64,000 nt of DNA from Oscillospiraceae bacterium (lineage in GTDB: Bacteria; Bacillota; Clostridia; Oscillospirales; Ruminococcaceae): the NCBI GenBank assembly GCA_004557855.1, contig SFFJ01000004.1, forward strand, positions 9,782 to 73,781, written 5' to 3'. The position numbers and the translations under genes were made by a program. The notes under the pieces are model-generated. The model had not been told where the DNA came from and did not search any database. It was given only the letters and a program-made list of their open reading frames with translations. This document shows positions 1 to 8,011 of the stretch, piece by piece. The number at the start of each line of letters is the position of its first letter. The first letter of the stretch is position 1.

Positions 1-20
1 CGGCGGGAAAACGGCGGGAT

Positions 21-155
21 TTATTTTTTGCGGGAGGTAAGCAGCAGCACGGCCGCAATGACCACAACAACAGCCATGGCAATGATGGCGATGGGAACGA
101 TGCTGTTATCACCGGTAACGGGGGCGGCAGTAAGCGCCGCATAAAACAGTTTCAT
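21..155 (-). CDS. 44-aa membrane peptide resembling an isolated sortase sorting signal
   Basis: The peptide is MKLFYAAL-TAAPVTGDNS, then a roughly 20-residue hydrophobic segment, ending in SRKK. That order (x-P-x-T-G-D, one membrane helix, positive tail) is the layout of an LPXTG-type cell-wall sorting signal, with APVTG where LPXTG would be. There is no obvious secretion signal and no body to the protein. Reality is supported by a strong Shine-Dalgarno (GGAGGG, about 5 nt before the ATG) and a perfect promoter upstream. No homologue is recognised. It could be a standalone membrane microprotein or the remnant of a surface protein. Confidence 0.7.
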   Translation of the reverse strand: MKLFYAALTAAPVTGDNSIVPIAIIAMAVVVVIAAVLLLTSRKK

Positions 156-190
156 GGATTACCCTCCAGGCTCATTGGAATAACAAGTTT

Positions 191-219
191 ATTATAGTCC
201 CCCCGGGCGGGCGTGTCAA
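191..219 (-). promoter_or_regulatory. Consensus sigma-A promoter for the 44-aa peptide
   Basis: On the minus strand TTGACA (plus 214-219) and TATAAT (plus 191-196) are separated by exactly 17 bp. Both hexamers match the consensus fully. The predicted transcript starts about 30 nt before the small ORF. Confidence 0.85.
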
Positions 220-399
220 TTGTATTGACGGAATTGTAACGGAGTTGATACTATTGCGGGCCTTGCCGGGGCCCCCGCCGCCGGCGCCGATAGGGGAAAA
301 AAGTACCGGAAAGACAGCGGAAAGGCCATGCCATCCCCCCGCAAAAACGCAGCCGCCGGCAAAAACCGACGGCTGTTGAATACCGATAAAACGGGCGGC

Positions 400-1416
400 T
401 TATTCCGGCAGCACCACGGTAAGGGCGCTGCGCGGGAAGGAGCAGCAGGGATGAAAGACGCCGTCCGCAGGGGCAGGCGCCCGGTCGGGGTCGGTCCAGA
501 CCTCCCCGGAGAGCAGCCGGGAGCGGCAGTAGCCGCAGGAACCGCTGCGGCAGTAGGCACGGGGGGATACCCCCGCACGCTCCAGCGCCACAAGGACGCT
601 TTCCTCGGCGGCAGCCGTGGCGGTCACGGTCCCGCTGCCGGTATGGATGGTCAGGGGATAGCGTTCCCCCGGGGCGGTGGGGTAGGGGGGAGTGTGTATT
701 TCACCTGGCACCTCCCGGTGGTAGCGCTCCGGGCGTACCCCGCCGGCGGTCAGGCCGTCATGCAGGGTATCGTACATGGCCTGCGGCCCGCAAAGGTAAT
801 AGGCGGCTTCGGCGGCGTCGGTCTCCGGCAGGATGTCCTCCGCCGTGAAATAGCCGTGCTTATCCTCCGGCCGGGGGTTCTGCGCCAGCGCAAACCGTAC
901 CCGCACCCGGTCACATTCCCGGGCCAGGGCGGTGAATTCCTCCCGGAACAGCATGGCGGCAGGGTCATCCCACCCGCAGAACAGGCTGATCTCCCGGTCG
1001 GTATCACTATCGACGATGCTGCGCACCATCGAGCGCAGCGGGGTCACGCTCATGCCGCCGCTGATCCCGACGATCTTCCGGGGCGTTTCGGGGGTGATGC
1101 AGAATTCCCCCAGCGGGTGAGAGGCCCGAATGGTCGTCCCCACAGTGCCGTGCTGCCCCAGCCAGCGGGAGGTAAAGCTTCCCCCCACATGGATGAACAG
1201 GTCATAGTACCCGCCCTCCTCGGCCTCCCGCGGGGAGGAAGCGATGGAGTAGGGGCGGCCGGTGGTGGTGCCGTCGATCTCATAGTAAAGGCAGATGTAC
1301 TGGCCGGGCAGGAAGGGGGCAAGCTTCCCCTCGGCGGCGGTAAAGCGGTAACGCAGGACATCGGGTGCGGCGGCTGCGATATCCGAGATGCGCAGCAGCT
1401 GTTTAGTGTGATCCAT
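400..1416 (-). CDS. Flavin-dependent oxidoreductase with C-terminal 2Fe-2S ferredoxin domain
   Basis: A 338-aa single-chain electron-transfer protein. An N-terminal FAD-binding barrel carries RPYSIASSP, the flavin-binding RxYS motif. A middle NAD(P)-binding domain carries GISGGMSVTP, and the C-terminal plant-type 2Fe-2S domain has CRSGSCGYC plus a later Cys. The order FNR-then-ferredoxin matches the Hcr/phenol-hydroxylase-reductase group, so it likely moves electrons from NAD(P)H to an unknown acceptor. The start chosen has GGGAGGA upstream. It overlaps the nucleoside phosphorylase 3' end by 14 nt, so the two genes are translationally coupled. The redox partner is not identified. Confidence 0.85.
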   Translation of the reverse strand: MDHTKQLLRISDIAAAAPDVLRYRFTAAEGKLAPFLPGQYICLYYEIDGTTTGRPYSIASSPREAEEGGYYDLFIHVGGSFTSRWLGQHGTVGTTIRASHPLGEFCITPETPRKIVGISGGMSVTPLRSMVRSIVDSDTDREISLFCGWDDPAAMLFREEFTALARECDRVRVRFALAQNPRPEDKHGYFTAEDILPETDAAEAAYYLCGPQAMYDTLHDGLTAGGVRPERYHREVPGEIHTPPYPTAPGERYPLTIHTGSGTVTATAAAEESVLVALERAGVSPRAYCRSGSCGYCRSRLLSGEVWTDPDRAPAPADGVFHPCCSFPRSALTVVLPE

Positions 1417-2155
1417 ACTGTTCCTCCCACCGCACAAACGCCTCCAGCGCCGTGATGATCTCATTCTGCTCCCCCTGCATGGCCATCCGGTCGCCGTCGG
1501 CGTAGTCGGCTACGCTTTCGGCAACATCGCTCTCATACGGGGCGACATTATTGAGGATGGAGGCGGCAGCCATTCCCCGCAGTCTTCCGATGGTATACAG
1601 GGCGGCGGTTTCCATATCCGCCCCCAGGATCCCGCGGGCAGACCAGGTCCGGCACAGCTCCGTTTCCTCATCGGTGTAGAAGCTGTCGTGGCTGCGCACC
1701 AGCCCGCAGCGGTGGGCAAAGCCCTGCGCCGCAGCCGCCGTGCGGCAGCATTCCAGCAGACGGTGGTCAGCTACGGCAGGGTAGCCCAGCGGCAGGTAGG
1801 CGGCGGAAGCGCCGTCATCCCGCACCGCACCTTCGGCCAGCACCAGCTCGCCGGGGGCGATATCAAACTGTAAGGCGCCGCAGCTGCCGATGCGGATGGC
1901 ACATTCCACGCCGCAGGCACGCAGCTCCTCCACGGCAATGCCCATCGAGGCGCCGCCGATGCCGGTGGAGACCGCCAGCACCTGCACCCCCCGGTAGGTT
2001 CCGGTCAGGCTGCGGAATTCCCGGTTATAGGCCAGCTCCCGGACATCCTGCAGGTGCAGGGCGATGCGGTCAAGGCGGGCAGGGTCGCCGGGCAGCAGGG
2101 CATAGCGGATATTCAGGGACGAGTCCAGACGAATGTGGGCTTGCAAAGTTCCCAT
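1403..2155 (-). CDS. Nucleoside phosphorylase (Udp/DeoD-like)
   Basis: A 250-aa protein of the PNP/UDP phosphorylase family, which cleaves nucleosides with phosphate to give base and ribose-1-phosphate. Visible motifs are LPGDPARLDRIA near the N terminus (phosphate site), RIGSCGAL in the middle, and GADMETAALY near residue 185, where the Glu binds the ribose hydroxyls. Length is normal. The ATG at 2155 follows GAGGGA. The motif around MET is closer to uridine phosphorylase than to hexameric purine phosphorylase, but substrate cannot be fixed. First gene of a two-gene unit with the downstream oxidoreductase. Confidence 0.88.
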   Translation of the reverse strand: MGTLQAHIRLDSSLNIRYALLPGDPARLDRIALHLQDVRELAYNREFRSLTGTYRGVQVLAVSTGIGGASMGIAVEELRACGVECAIRIGSCGALQFDIAPGELVLAEGAVRDDGASAAYLPLGYPAVADHRLLECCRTAAAAQGFAHRCGLVRSHDSFYTDEETELCRTWSARGILGADMETAALYTIGRLRGMAAASILNNVAPYESDVAESVADYADGDRMAMQGEQNEIITALEAFVRWEEQYGSH

Positions 2156-2264
2156 AGTAGATCCCTCGCTTTCTGGTTTGCAGATCCGGTTACGGCATAA
2201 ATTTGAAAATATTATAGCATGGTTTTGCGGGCTTTTCAACGAAAAGGCAGCAGGGGGCGGGATA

Positions 2265-2347
2265 GGGCCGCAGGCCCGGCGGTGCTCCGCACCGCCGAAG
2301 CGGGCTTCGCCCGCTTGCCCCGGCTGCGCCGGGGCGGCCTGCGGCCC
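2265..2347. repeat. Cloverleaf palindromic element, copy 1
   Basis: 83 bp with every base paired except 3-nt loops. The outer stem is GGGCCGCAGGCC/GGCCTGCGGCCC. The arms are CGGCGGTGC-TCC-GCACCGCCG, AAGCGGGC-TTC-GCCCGCTT and GCCCCGGC-TGC-GCCGGGGC. It lies between two minus-strand genes and is identical to the copy at 4062-4144. Confidence 0.9.
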
Positions 2348-2374
2348 TACTCCGCTCCCTGCACCGGCCCCGCC

Positions 2375-3328
2375 CTATGGCGTCGCCGTCCGGGCGGCAT
2401 CCTCCGCAGGATCAAAGATTAACCCGGAACGCAGCACCAGGTGTCCGCTGCTGTAATCCGCCGTGATCCGCATGGGGCAGTAGCAGTAGCCGTTCGGCTC
2501 CCCCTCGGGGTCCATCACCAGATCGATGGTAAAGCTGCCGTCCTCGTTTTCGGTATAGCCGGTGATCCCCGCCCGGGCGATCGCGGGATAGCCGAGGTGA
2601 CGGCTGTCCCGGTAGGCATTCCGCCCGGCATCGTAGCATTGGGGGTTCTTCTGCGCCCTCCCTGCCATCTGCTCCCCGGTGATGCCGAACAGGTTTTCAG
2701 CAAATTCCCGTACCGCATCGCCGTCCACCCATGTGCCGCTTTCGTCAATGTAGGGATATTCCAAACCCTTGGCCTCGCAGTACAGGAACATCGACCACAG
2801 CAGCTGGTTGATGGTCAGACTGGTATTGCCGGAAAAGTTCAGGGCGTTGCGGAAAATGACCCATGTATCCACGACCTCCTGCACCTGCTCATTCGGCACC
2901 TCAATATACTCAAAATCCTCAAACCGATAGCGGGGATATTCCACCAGTGTGCTGCCGGCCGTCGCCCATTTATCGGTGTAATACCGGATGGTCTCCAGCA
3001 CCTTTTGCAGCACGGTCTGCTTTTTTTCCGCCGGCGAAAGCGCAAACGCCGTGGTGATGGTAAGCGCCGCCGCCAAAAATACCACCGCCACCCGGGTAAC
3101 GGCCTTTTTGGCACCGGCAAGCAGCACCTCGCAGCCATCCTGCCACGCCGCCCGCCGGAATGCCCCCCGGATCACACGGTCGTCGGCAGGGGGCAGCGGC
3201 TCCTCGCCGGCCGCCTCCCGCTCCAGCCGCTCCGATTGCTCAATGGCATATTCCCGCAGCGCCGCCTTGATCAACAGGTCGCCGTATTCCTCCTCCAGCA
3301 TCTTTTTATCCAATGGATAGTTACTCAT
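2375..3328 (-). CDS. Membrane protein encoded with ECF sigma factor; candidate anti-sigma factor
   Basis: A 317-aa protein. Residues about 1-75 are hydrophilic and charged and would be cytoplasmic. One transmembrane helix follows (VAVVFLAAALTITTAFAL, around residue 80-97). The remainder, about 215 residues, would lie outside. The start codon overlaps the end of the sigma-factor gene by 8 nt and has AAAGGAGG upstream. A single-pass protein co-translated with an ECF sigma factor is the usual anti-sigma arrangement, but no zinc-binding ZAS motif (HxxxCxxC) is visible, so the anti-sigma role is inference from position and topology. Confidence 0.75.
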   Translation of the reverse strand: MSNYPLDKKMLEEEYGDLLIKAALREYAIEQSERLEREAAGEEPLPPADDRVIRGAFRRAAWQDGCEVLLAGAKKAVTRVAVVFLAAALTITTAFALSPAEKKQTVLQKVLETIRYYTDKWATAGSTLVEYPRYRFEDFEYIEVPNEQVQEVVDTWVIFRNALNFSGNTSLTINQLLWSMFLYCEAKGLEYPYIDESGTWVDGDAVREFAENLFGITGEQMAGRAQKNPQCYDAGRNAYRDSRHLGYPAIARAGITGYTENEDGSFTIDLVMDPEGEPNGYCYCPMRITADYSSGHLVLRSGLIFDPAEDAARTATP

Positions 3329-3890
3329 CGTCCGTTCCTCCTTTCTCCCGATAGGCCAGCAGCAGCTTGCGCTTGGCCCTCGTCAGCAGCATCCGTACAT
3401 GCTCGGGCTTCAGCCCCATCAGCCGGGCGATCTCCTTATGCGGCAGCTCCAGCAGGTAGCGGTAGTTCAGGATATCCAGCTCCCGCTGCGGCAGCAGGGC
3501 CACGCATTGCCGCAGCAGCACAGCCTGCTCCCGACGCAGCAGCAGCTCCATCGGGCCGTCCTCCGCCGGGCCGGGGGCGTCCAGGCTTTCGTCATACCCG
3601 GTAAAGGTATTCTGCTGCTCCCGCTGCCGCCGGCGGTACAGGTCAAGGGCGGCAGTCTGCGTCACCGCAGCCAGATAGTAGGCCCGCTCATTTTCGGGGA
3701 TCATCCGCACCTTTTCCAGGTGGCGGATCACCCGCAGCATGGCCTCCTGCACCGCCTCCTCGGCCCGGTCGTCCTCCTTCAGGATAGAACCCGCCTGCCG
3801 CAGCATGACCGCCCGGTAGCGGGTATACAGCTCCGCCGCAAGCTGCCGGTCGTCGTCGTTTTCTATCGCCGTGATCATCAGGGGCAGCAT
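3321..3890 (-). CDS. ECF-type RNA polymerase sigma factor
   Basis: A 189-aa sigma-70 family protein. Region 2 covers LYTRYRAVMLRQAGSIL through AEEAVQEAMLRV and the AYYLAAVTQTAALDLYRR segment used for -10 recognition. Region 4 covers LPQRELDILNYRYLLELPHKEIARLMGL plus the recognition helix KPEHVRMLLTRAKRKL. Length and two-domain layout are those of ECF sigmas. The ATG at 3890 has AAGGAGG about 9 nt upstream. It is followed by an overlapping membrane protein gene, its likely antagonist. The regulon cannot be inferred. Confidence 0.92.
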   Translation of the reverse strand: MLPLMITAIENDDDRQLAAELYTRYRAVMLRQAGSILKEDDRAEEAVQEAMLRVIRHLEKVRMIPENERAYYLAAVTQTAALDLYRRRQREQQNTFTGYDESLDAPGPAEDGPMELLLRREQAVLLRQCVALLPQRELDILNYRYLLELPHKEIARLMGLKPEHVRMLLTRAKRKLLLAYREKGGTDDE

Positions 3891-4061
3891 AGAAACGTCC
3901 CTCCTTGCTCTTTCGTCTTTTTATAGATGGTACCATAAGGACGGAGGGCGGTGCAACCGGGTTTTGCCCTCCACCCTATATAACGCCGCCCCGCCGGAAA
4001 TGCAACACACCCCCGCGAATTTTTCCGTCCCCCCGCAGATTTTTGCAGGGAGCGGGGCAAC

Positions 4062-4144
4062 GGGCCGCAGGCCCGGCGGTGCTCCGCACCGCCGAAGCGG
4101 GCTTCGCCCGCTTGCCCCGGCTGCGCCGGGGCGGCCTGCGGCCC
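4062..4144. repeat. Cloverleaf palindromic element, copy 2
   Basis: Base-for-base identical to copy 1 (2265-2347), same orientation, same three arms and loops. It lies in the gap between the sigma factor start and tRNA-Val. The rest of the gap (3891-4061, 4145-4267) shows no gene. Confidence 0.9.
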
Positions 4145-4267
4145 TATCCCCGCCCCCTGCACAAACCATCCGCCCTCCGCCCCCTGCACCGGCCCCGCAA
4201 AAAAGCTTCGCACAAAACCCTTGACATCCGCAGCCGTGGTGTGATAGAATAATCGAGCAGCCAAAAT

Positions 4268-4343
4268 GGACGATTAGCTCAGCTGGAAGAGCATCCGCTT
4301 GACGTGCGGAGGGTCACAGGTTCAAGTCCTGTATCGTCCACCA
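4268..4343 (+). tRNA. tRNA-Val (anticodon GAC)
   Basis: Acceptor GGACGAT pairs with ATCGTCC. The D arm is GCTC...GAGC, the anticodon stem TCCGC/GCGGA has loop TTGACGT (anticodon GAC), and the T arm is ACAGG-TTCAAGT-CCTGT. The discriminator is A and CCA is encoded. 76 nt. Confidence 0.95.
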
Positions 4344-4348
4344 AAGAC

Positions 4349-4382
4349 AGAGGGATACCGCACGATGCGGTATCTCTCTTTT
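4349..4382 (+). terminator. Terminator of tRNA-Val(GAC)
   Basis: Stem GATACCGCA-CGA-TGCGGTATC with flanking AGAG/CTCT pairing, then TTTTC. It begins a few nt after the encoded CCA. Confidence 0.85.
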
Positions 4383-4429
4383 CATATGCCGGGGGATCGG
4401 CGGGCCTTTACCCGTCCCCCCGTTTTTCT

Positions 4430-4458
4430 TTGCCTTTTGGGGAAAACTATGCTATAAT
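4430..4458 (+). promoter_or_regulatory. Promoter of the 285-aa membrane protein gene
   Basis: TTGCCT (4430-4435), 17-bp spacer, TATAAT (4453-4458), about 24 nt before the ATG. Confidence 0.75.
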
Positions 4459-4481
4459 CAAAAAAAACGACCGGGAAAGGA

Positions 4482-5339
4482 ATGGCCACAACGATGAAAA
4501 AACGCCAAAAGGTTCGTAAACCCGCCCGCGACCTGCGCGCGGCGATCCGGCGGCAGCCCAAGGTATTTGCGGTATATCTGGTGCTGCGCCTGATCGTCCT
4601 TGCTACGCTGGTATCCTCCATCCTGCGCGGAGAATATGAAAACGCTTTTATCTGCCTGCTGGTGCTGGCGCTTTTCGTCCTGCCGTTTTTCATCCAGCAG
4701 AACTTCGGCATTGAGCTGCCCGATACGCTGCAGATCATCATCCTGCTGTTCATCTTCGCCTCGGAGATATTGGGGGAGCTTGCCTGCTTTTTCATCACCG
4801 TTCCCAATTGGGATTCCATCCTGCACACCACCACCGGGTTTTTGTGCGCCGCCACCGGCTTCGCCCTCATCGATATCCTGAACCGCAACAGTAAGATCAA
4901 ATTCGAGCTTTCGCCCATCTACGTGGCGCTGGTGGCCTTCTGCTTCTCCATGACCGTCGGCGTGCTGTGGGAGTTCTTCGAATTCGGCATGGACCGCCTG
5001 TTCATGATGGATATGCAGAAGGATACCGTCGTGAACAGCATCACCTCGGTCATGCTGGACCCCACCAATAAAAATATCCCCGTCACCATCAGCGGCATCA
5101 CCGCCGTAACGGTAAACGGGCAGGAATTGGGCCTCGGCGGCTATCTGGATATCGGGCTTTACGATACGATGGAGGACCTTTTCGTCAATTTCATCGGTGC
5201 GCTGGTATTCAGCTTCATCGGGTATTTCTATATTAAGCGCCGCGGGGAAGGGAAGATCGCCAAGGCCTTTATCCCCACCATCACCGAACCGAAGCCCGCC
5301 CCGGAGGAGTCCCCCGCCCCACCCCCGCAGGAAACCTGA
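4482..5339 (+). CDS. Multi-pass membrane protein of unknown function
   Basis: A 285-aa protein with a basic N terminus (KKRQKVRKPARDLRAAIRR). It has about six hydrophobic helices between residues 28 and 245: VYLVLRLIVLATLV, ICLLVLALFVLPFF, IIILLFIFASEIL, FLCAATGFALIDIL, a helix holding VALVAFCFSMTVGVLWEFFEF, and FVNFIGALVFSFIGYFYI. The Pro/Glu-rich tail is cytoplasmic. The motif GVLWEFFEFGMD, with acidic residues in a membrane segment, is notable, and such motifs occur in uncharacterised clostridial membrane proteins. AAAGGA abuts the ATG at 4482, so the ATG at 4494 may be the true start. Function not recognised. Confidence 0.75.
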   Translation: MATTMKKRQKVRKPARDLRAAIRRQPKVFAVYLVLRLIVLATLVSSILRGEYENAFICLLVLALFVLPFFIQQNFGIELPDTLQIIILLFIFASEILGELACFFITVPNWDSILHTTTGFLCAATGFALIDILNRNSKIKFELSPIYVALVAFCFSMTVGVLWEFFEFGMDRLFMMDMQKDTVVNSITSVMLDPTNKNIPVTISGITAVTVNGQELGLGGYLDIGLYDTMEDLFVNFIGALVFSFIGYFYIKRRGEGKIAKAFIPTITEPKPAPEESPAPPPQET

Positions 5340-5589
5340 CCCAAGCCCTCCGCAGCAGCATGGAAAAAGACAGCCCCGCCGCCACTCGGCCACCTGCCGG
5401 GTGGTGACGTTTTTGCCCGCCGGGGCAGCAGGAGAGAGCGCAAACCCCAAGCGCCACACACCAAAATCAAAAGAGGACAGCCCCACTACCGCAAAACGCA
5501 TCTCACCCAAAATCAAAAACGAATTGCCCGCCCCCGTTAAAACCCATTCCGCCGCCGAAAAAAGCTGCCGGTTCGCAGTCGTTAAAAAA
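5340..5589. other. Intergenic stretch with no recognised feature
   Basis: No ORF with a ribosome binding site, tRNA or strong terminator was found. The sequence is proline-codon-like GC-rich DNA without clear repeats. Confidence 0.5.
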
Positions 5590-5618
5590 TTGACAAGCCG
5601 GCAAAAACCTGCTATAAT
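5590..5618 (+). promoter_or_regulatory. Consensus promoter of the FNT-family gene
   Basis: TTGACA (5590-5595), 17 bp, TATAAT (5613-5618). Both hexamers are perfect, 31 nt before the ATG. Confidence 0.88.
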
Positions 5619-5648
5619 AGCCCCCAGTTTACTTTAGGGGGCAGGCAG

Positions 5649-6251
5649 ATGAAAATTTTACCCTGTGCAGTACGCAGCGCACTTTCCGGCGTGATGATCG
5701 CCATCGGCGGGTATGCGTTTCTGGGCTGTGAAAACCGTGTGGTCGGGGCGATCCTCTTCACGGTGGGGCTCATCACCATCACGCTGTTCGGGTTCGATCT
5801 CTACACCGGCAGGATCGGGTATTTCCCGGTGCAAAGCCGCACCGAACGCCTGCAAACGCTGCTTTCTCTGCCCGGGAATGCGGTGGGCTGCCTTTTAGCA
5901 GGCCTTGCCCGCAAACCCGCCGGGGCGGTGCAGGCGCTGTGTGAGGCCCGGCTCGCCAAGGATTTTTCCACCCTTCTGGTGGATGGCATCTTCTGCGGCA
6001 TCCTCATCTTCATCTGCGTGGAGATCTACAAGACCCGCGGGACGGTGCTGGGCATCCTCATCTGCATCCCCACCTTTATCCTTTGCGGGTTCGAACACTC
6101 GGTCGCCGATATTTTCTACTTCGTCAATGCCCGCATTTTCAGCTGGCAGGCGGTGGGCGTGGTGCTGGCGGTGGCGCTGGGCAATGCCCTCGGTGCGCTG
6201 CTGATCCCGGCGGCCCGGCGGCTGTACGCACCCGCCCCCAAGACCGCATAG
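5649..6251 (+). CDS. Formate/nitrite transporter (FNT) family channel
   Basis: A 200-aa membrane protein. The signature CGFEHSVADIFYF near residue 145 matches the FNT consensus around the central pore His, and SGVMIAIGGYAFL and FGFDLYTGRIGYF match the first and second FNT helices. FNT channels move formate, nitrite or hydrosulfide and related weak-acid anions. It is shorter than typical FNT proteins (about 260-280 aa), mainly in loops and termini, but keeps about six helices. Single-gene transcript with its own consensus promoter and terminator. The substrate cannot be told from sequence; formate is plausible in a fermenter. Confidence 0.82.
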   Translation: MKILPCAVRSALSGVMIAIGGYAFLGCENRVVGAILFTVGLITITLFGFDLYTGRIGYFPVQSRTERLQTLLSLPGNAVGCLLAGLARKPAGAVQALCEARLAKDFSTLLVDGIFCGILIFICVEIYKTRGTVLGILICIPTFILCGFEHSVADIFYFVNARIFSWQAVGVVLAVALGNALGALLIPAARRLYAPAPKTA

Positions 6252-6259
6252 CCCACGGA

Positions 6260-6284
6260 GTGCCGCAGTCTGCGGCACTTTTTT
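6260..6284 (+). terminator. Terminator of the FNT gene
   Basis: GTGCCGCA-GTC-TGCGGCAC followed by TTTTTT, 9 nt after the stop codon. Confidence 0.92.
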
Positions 6285-6495
6285 AGTATGTGCAGGGTGC
6301 GGGCCCTCCCTCTTCCCCCGCACAAACTCATCCTTTCCAAAACCCCTCCCCCGCACAAACTCCCCACTTCGACCCATTTGTCCAAAAATCTCCCATCCGG
6401 CGCCCTTTGCCGATGGGATTTTTCCCCTTCGCGGCGCTACAATGGGAATAAAGGCGGGCAGGATCCGCCACAACAGGGAAAGGACGATATCGACT

Positions 6496-7875
6496 ATGAC
6501 ACTGATCGAAAAAGCCGCCCATGCGGCGGAACGCAAAGCCTTCGAAAAGGTGCTGGATAACTTCATCCAAAAGGGCCGTACCAAGGACGCCGCCGCTGCC
6601 GCACAGGAGCTGGTGGATATGGCCGAGAAAATTCAGGGCAGCGTGTGGAAAAAGGAGTCCTTCGAGGTGCTGCACATGGTCGCGGGCCAGCCGGAGGGCA
6701 AGTGGGCGCATTATGTCCAGCGCATCCTGGATGAAACCGACCCCTACATCCTCAAAACCTTCCTCACCAATGCGGTGTATGAGGGCGGCTTCCGCGGCTA
6801 CCAGCAGGCACAGAAGAACGCCGAAAAATACGGCTGCAACATCCCGTGGCTCATTTTGATGGACCCCACCTCCGCCTGCAATATGCACTGCACCGGCTGC
6901 TGGGCTGCCGAATACGGCCACCGGCAAAGCCTGACCTATGAGGAGATGGACCGTGTGCTGACCGAGGCCGAGGAGTTGGGCACCCATGCCTGCCTGTTCA
7001 CCGGCGGCGAGCCCCTCATCCGCAAAAAGGACATCATCCGCCTGTGCGAAAATCACCGCAATATGGCGTTCCACGCCTTCACCAACGGCACCCTCATCGA
7101 TGACGATTTCTGCAAGGAGCTTTTGCGGGTCGGCAATTTCTTCGTCTCGGTCTCCATCGAGGGCTTTGAGGAAGCCAATGACGGCCGCCGCGGCGAGGGC
7201 CACTTCCAGAAGGCGCTGGCCGCCATGGAGCTGATGCACCGCTACAAGATCCCCTTCGGCGTGTCCATCTGCTACACCTCCAAAAACTACAAGACCGTCA
7301 CCAGCGATGAATTCTTGGATCTGCTCATCAGCAAGGGCTGCGTCTTTGCGTGGTACTTCCACTATATGCCGGTCGGCGTGGGCGCCTCCACCGACCTGCT
7401 GCTGACCCCCGAGCAGCGCACCTACATGAAAAACCGTGTGCGTGAGATCCGCGGCGTGACCGGCGGCAAGGAGCTCTACTGCATCGATTTCCAGAATGAC
7501 GGTGAATTTGCGGGCGGCTGCGTGGCCGGCGGCCGCATCTACTGCCATATCAATGCGGCAGGCGATGTGGAGCCCTGCGTCTTCATCCACTATTCCGGCG
7601 CCAATATCCGGGAAAAGAGCTTCTTGGAGTGCCTGCAGCAGCCGCTGTTTTTGGAATATCGCAAGGGTCAGCCCTTTAACGGCAACCACCTGCGGCCCTG
7701 CCCCATGCTGGAAAACCCCGAGCTTCTGCCCGAAATGGTCAAGCGCAGCGGCGCCCATTCCACCGATCTCGAAGCCCCCGAAAGCGCCGAGCATCTGTGT
7801 GATAAGTGCAAGGCCTACGCCGCCTGCTGGCAGCCCACCGCCGAAAAGCTGTGGGACGAGGACCACAAGGCTTGA
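6496..7875 (+). CDS. Radical SAM/SPASM domain protein
   Basis: A 459-aa protein. An alpha-helical N-terminal region (residues about 1-115) precedes the radical SAM core, which has the cluster motif CNMHCTGC (CX3CX2C, near residue 128) and the SAM-binding FTGGEPL. The C-terminal part has many Cys (CIDFQNDGEFAGGC, YCHIN, GDVEPCVF, CDKCKAYAAC), fitting SPASM auxiliary clusters. This family includes sulfatase- and peptide-maturing enzymes. No peptide substrate or partner gene is adjacent, so the reaction is unknown. The start at 6496 has AAAGGA upstream; an in-frame extension to 6442 has no such site. Confidence 0.85.
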   Translation: MTLIEKAAHAAERKAFEKVLDNFIQKGRTKDAAAAAQELVDMAEKIQGSVWKKESFEVLHMVAGQPEGKWAHYVQRILDETDPYILKTFLTNAVYEGGFRGYQQAQKNAEKYGCNIPWLILMDPTSACNMHCTGCWAAEYGHRQSLTYEEMDRVLTEAEELGTHACLFTGGEPLIRKKDIIRLCENHRNMAFHAFTNGTLIDDDFCKELLRVGNFFVSVSIEGFEEANDGRRGEGHFQKALAAMELMHRYKIPFGVSICYTSKNYKTVTSDEFLDLLISKGCVFAWYFHYMPVGVGASTDLLLTPEQRTYMKNRVREIRGVTGGKELYCIDFQNDGEFAGGCVAGGRIYCHINAAGDVEPCVFIHYSGANIREKSFLECLQQPLFLEYRKGQPFNGNHLRPCPMLENPELLPEMVKRSGAHSTDLEAPESAEHLCDKCKAYAACWQPTAEKLWDEDHKA

Positions 7876-7951
7876 TCCCATACCCCCCCCCGCCCGCCCG
7901 GCCCCCCGGATGGGTGGTTTTCCCTGCCCCGTCCGCGCCCCATCCCCGCAA

Positions 7952-8000
7952 AAAAGGAGAGCCGCTGCCCCCTGTGGGCATCCCGGCTCTCCCGTTTTCT
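7952..8000. terminator. Bidirectional terminator between convergent genes
   Basis: GGAGAGCCG (7956-7964) pairs with CGGCTCTCC (7984-7992). It is flanked by AAAAA on the left and a CGTTTTCTT tract on the right, so it can serve the radical SAM gene on plus and the histidine kinase gene on minus. Confidence 0.8.
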
Positions 8001-8011
8001 TATTGTTATTC

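Noticed and set aside
328..1455. Long plus-strand ORF (375 aa) opposite the oxidoreductase gene
   Set aside because: It lies on the complementary strand of a clear FNR/2Fe-2S gene, has no ribosome binding site, and has the composition expected of antisense GC-rich DNA.
5340..5589. Structured non-coding RNA downstream of the 285-aa membrane protein gene
   Set aside because: Only one short stem (CCACC/GGTGG) is visible and no promoter or terminator frames it.
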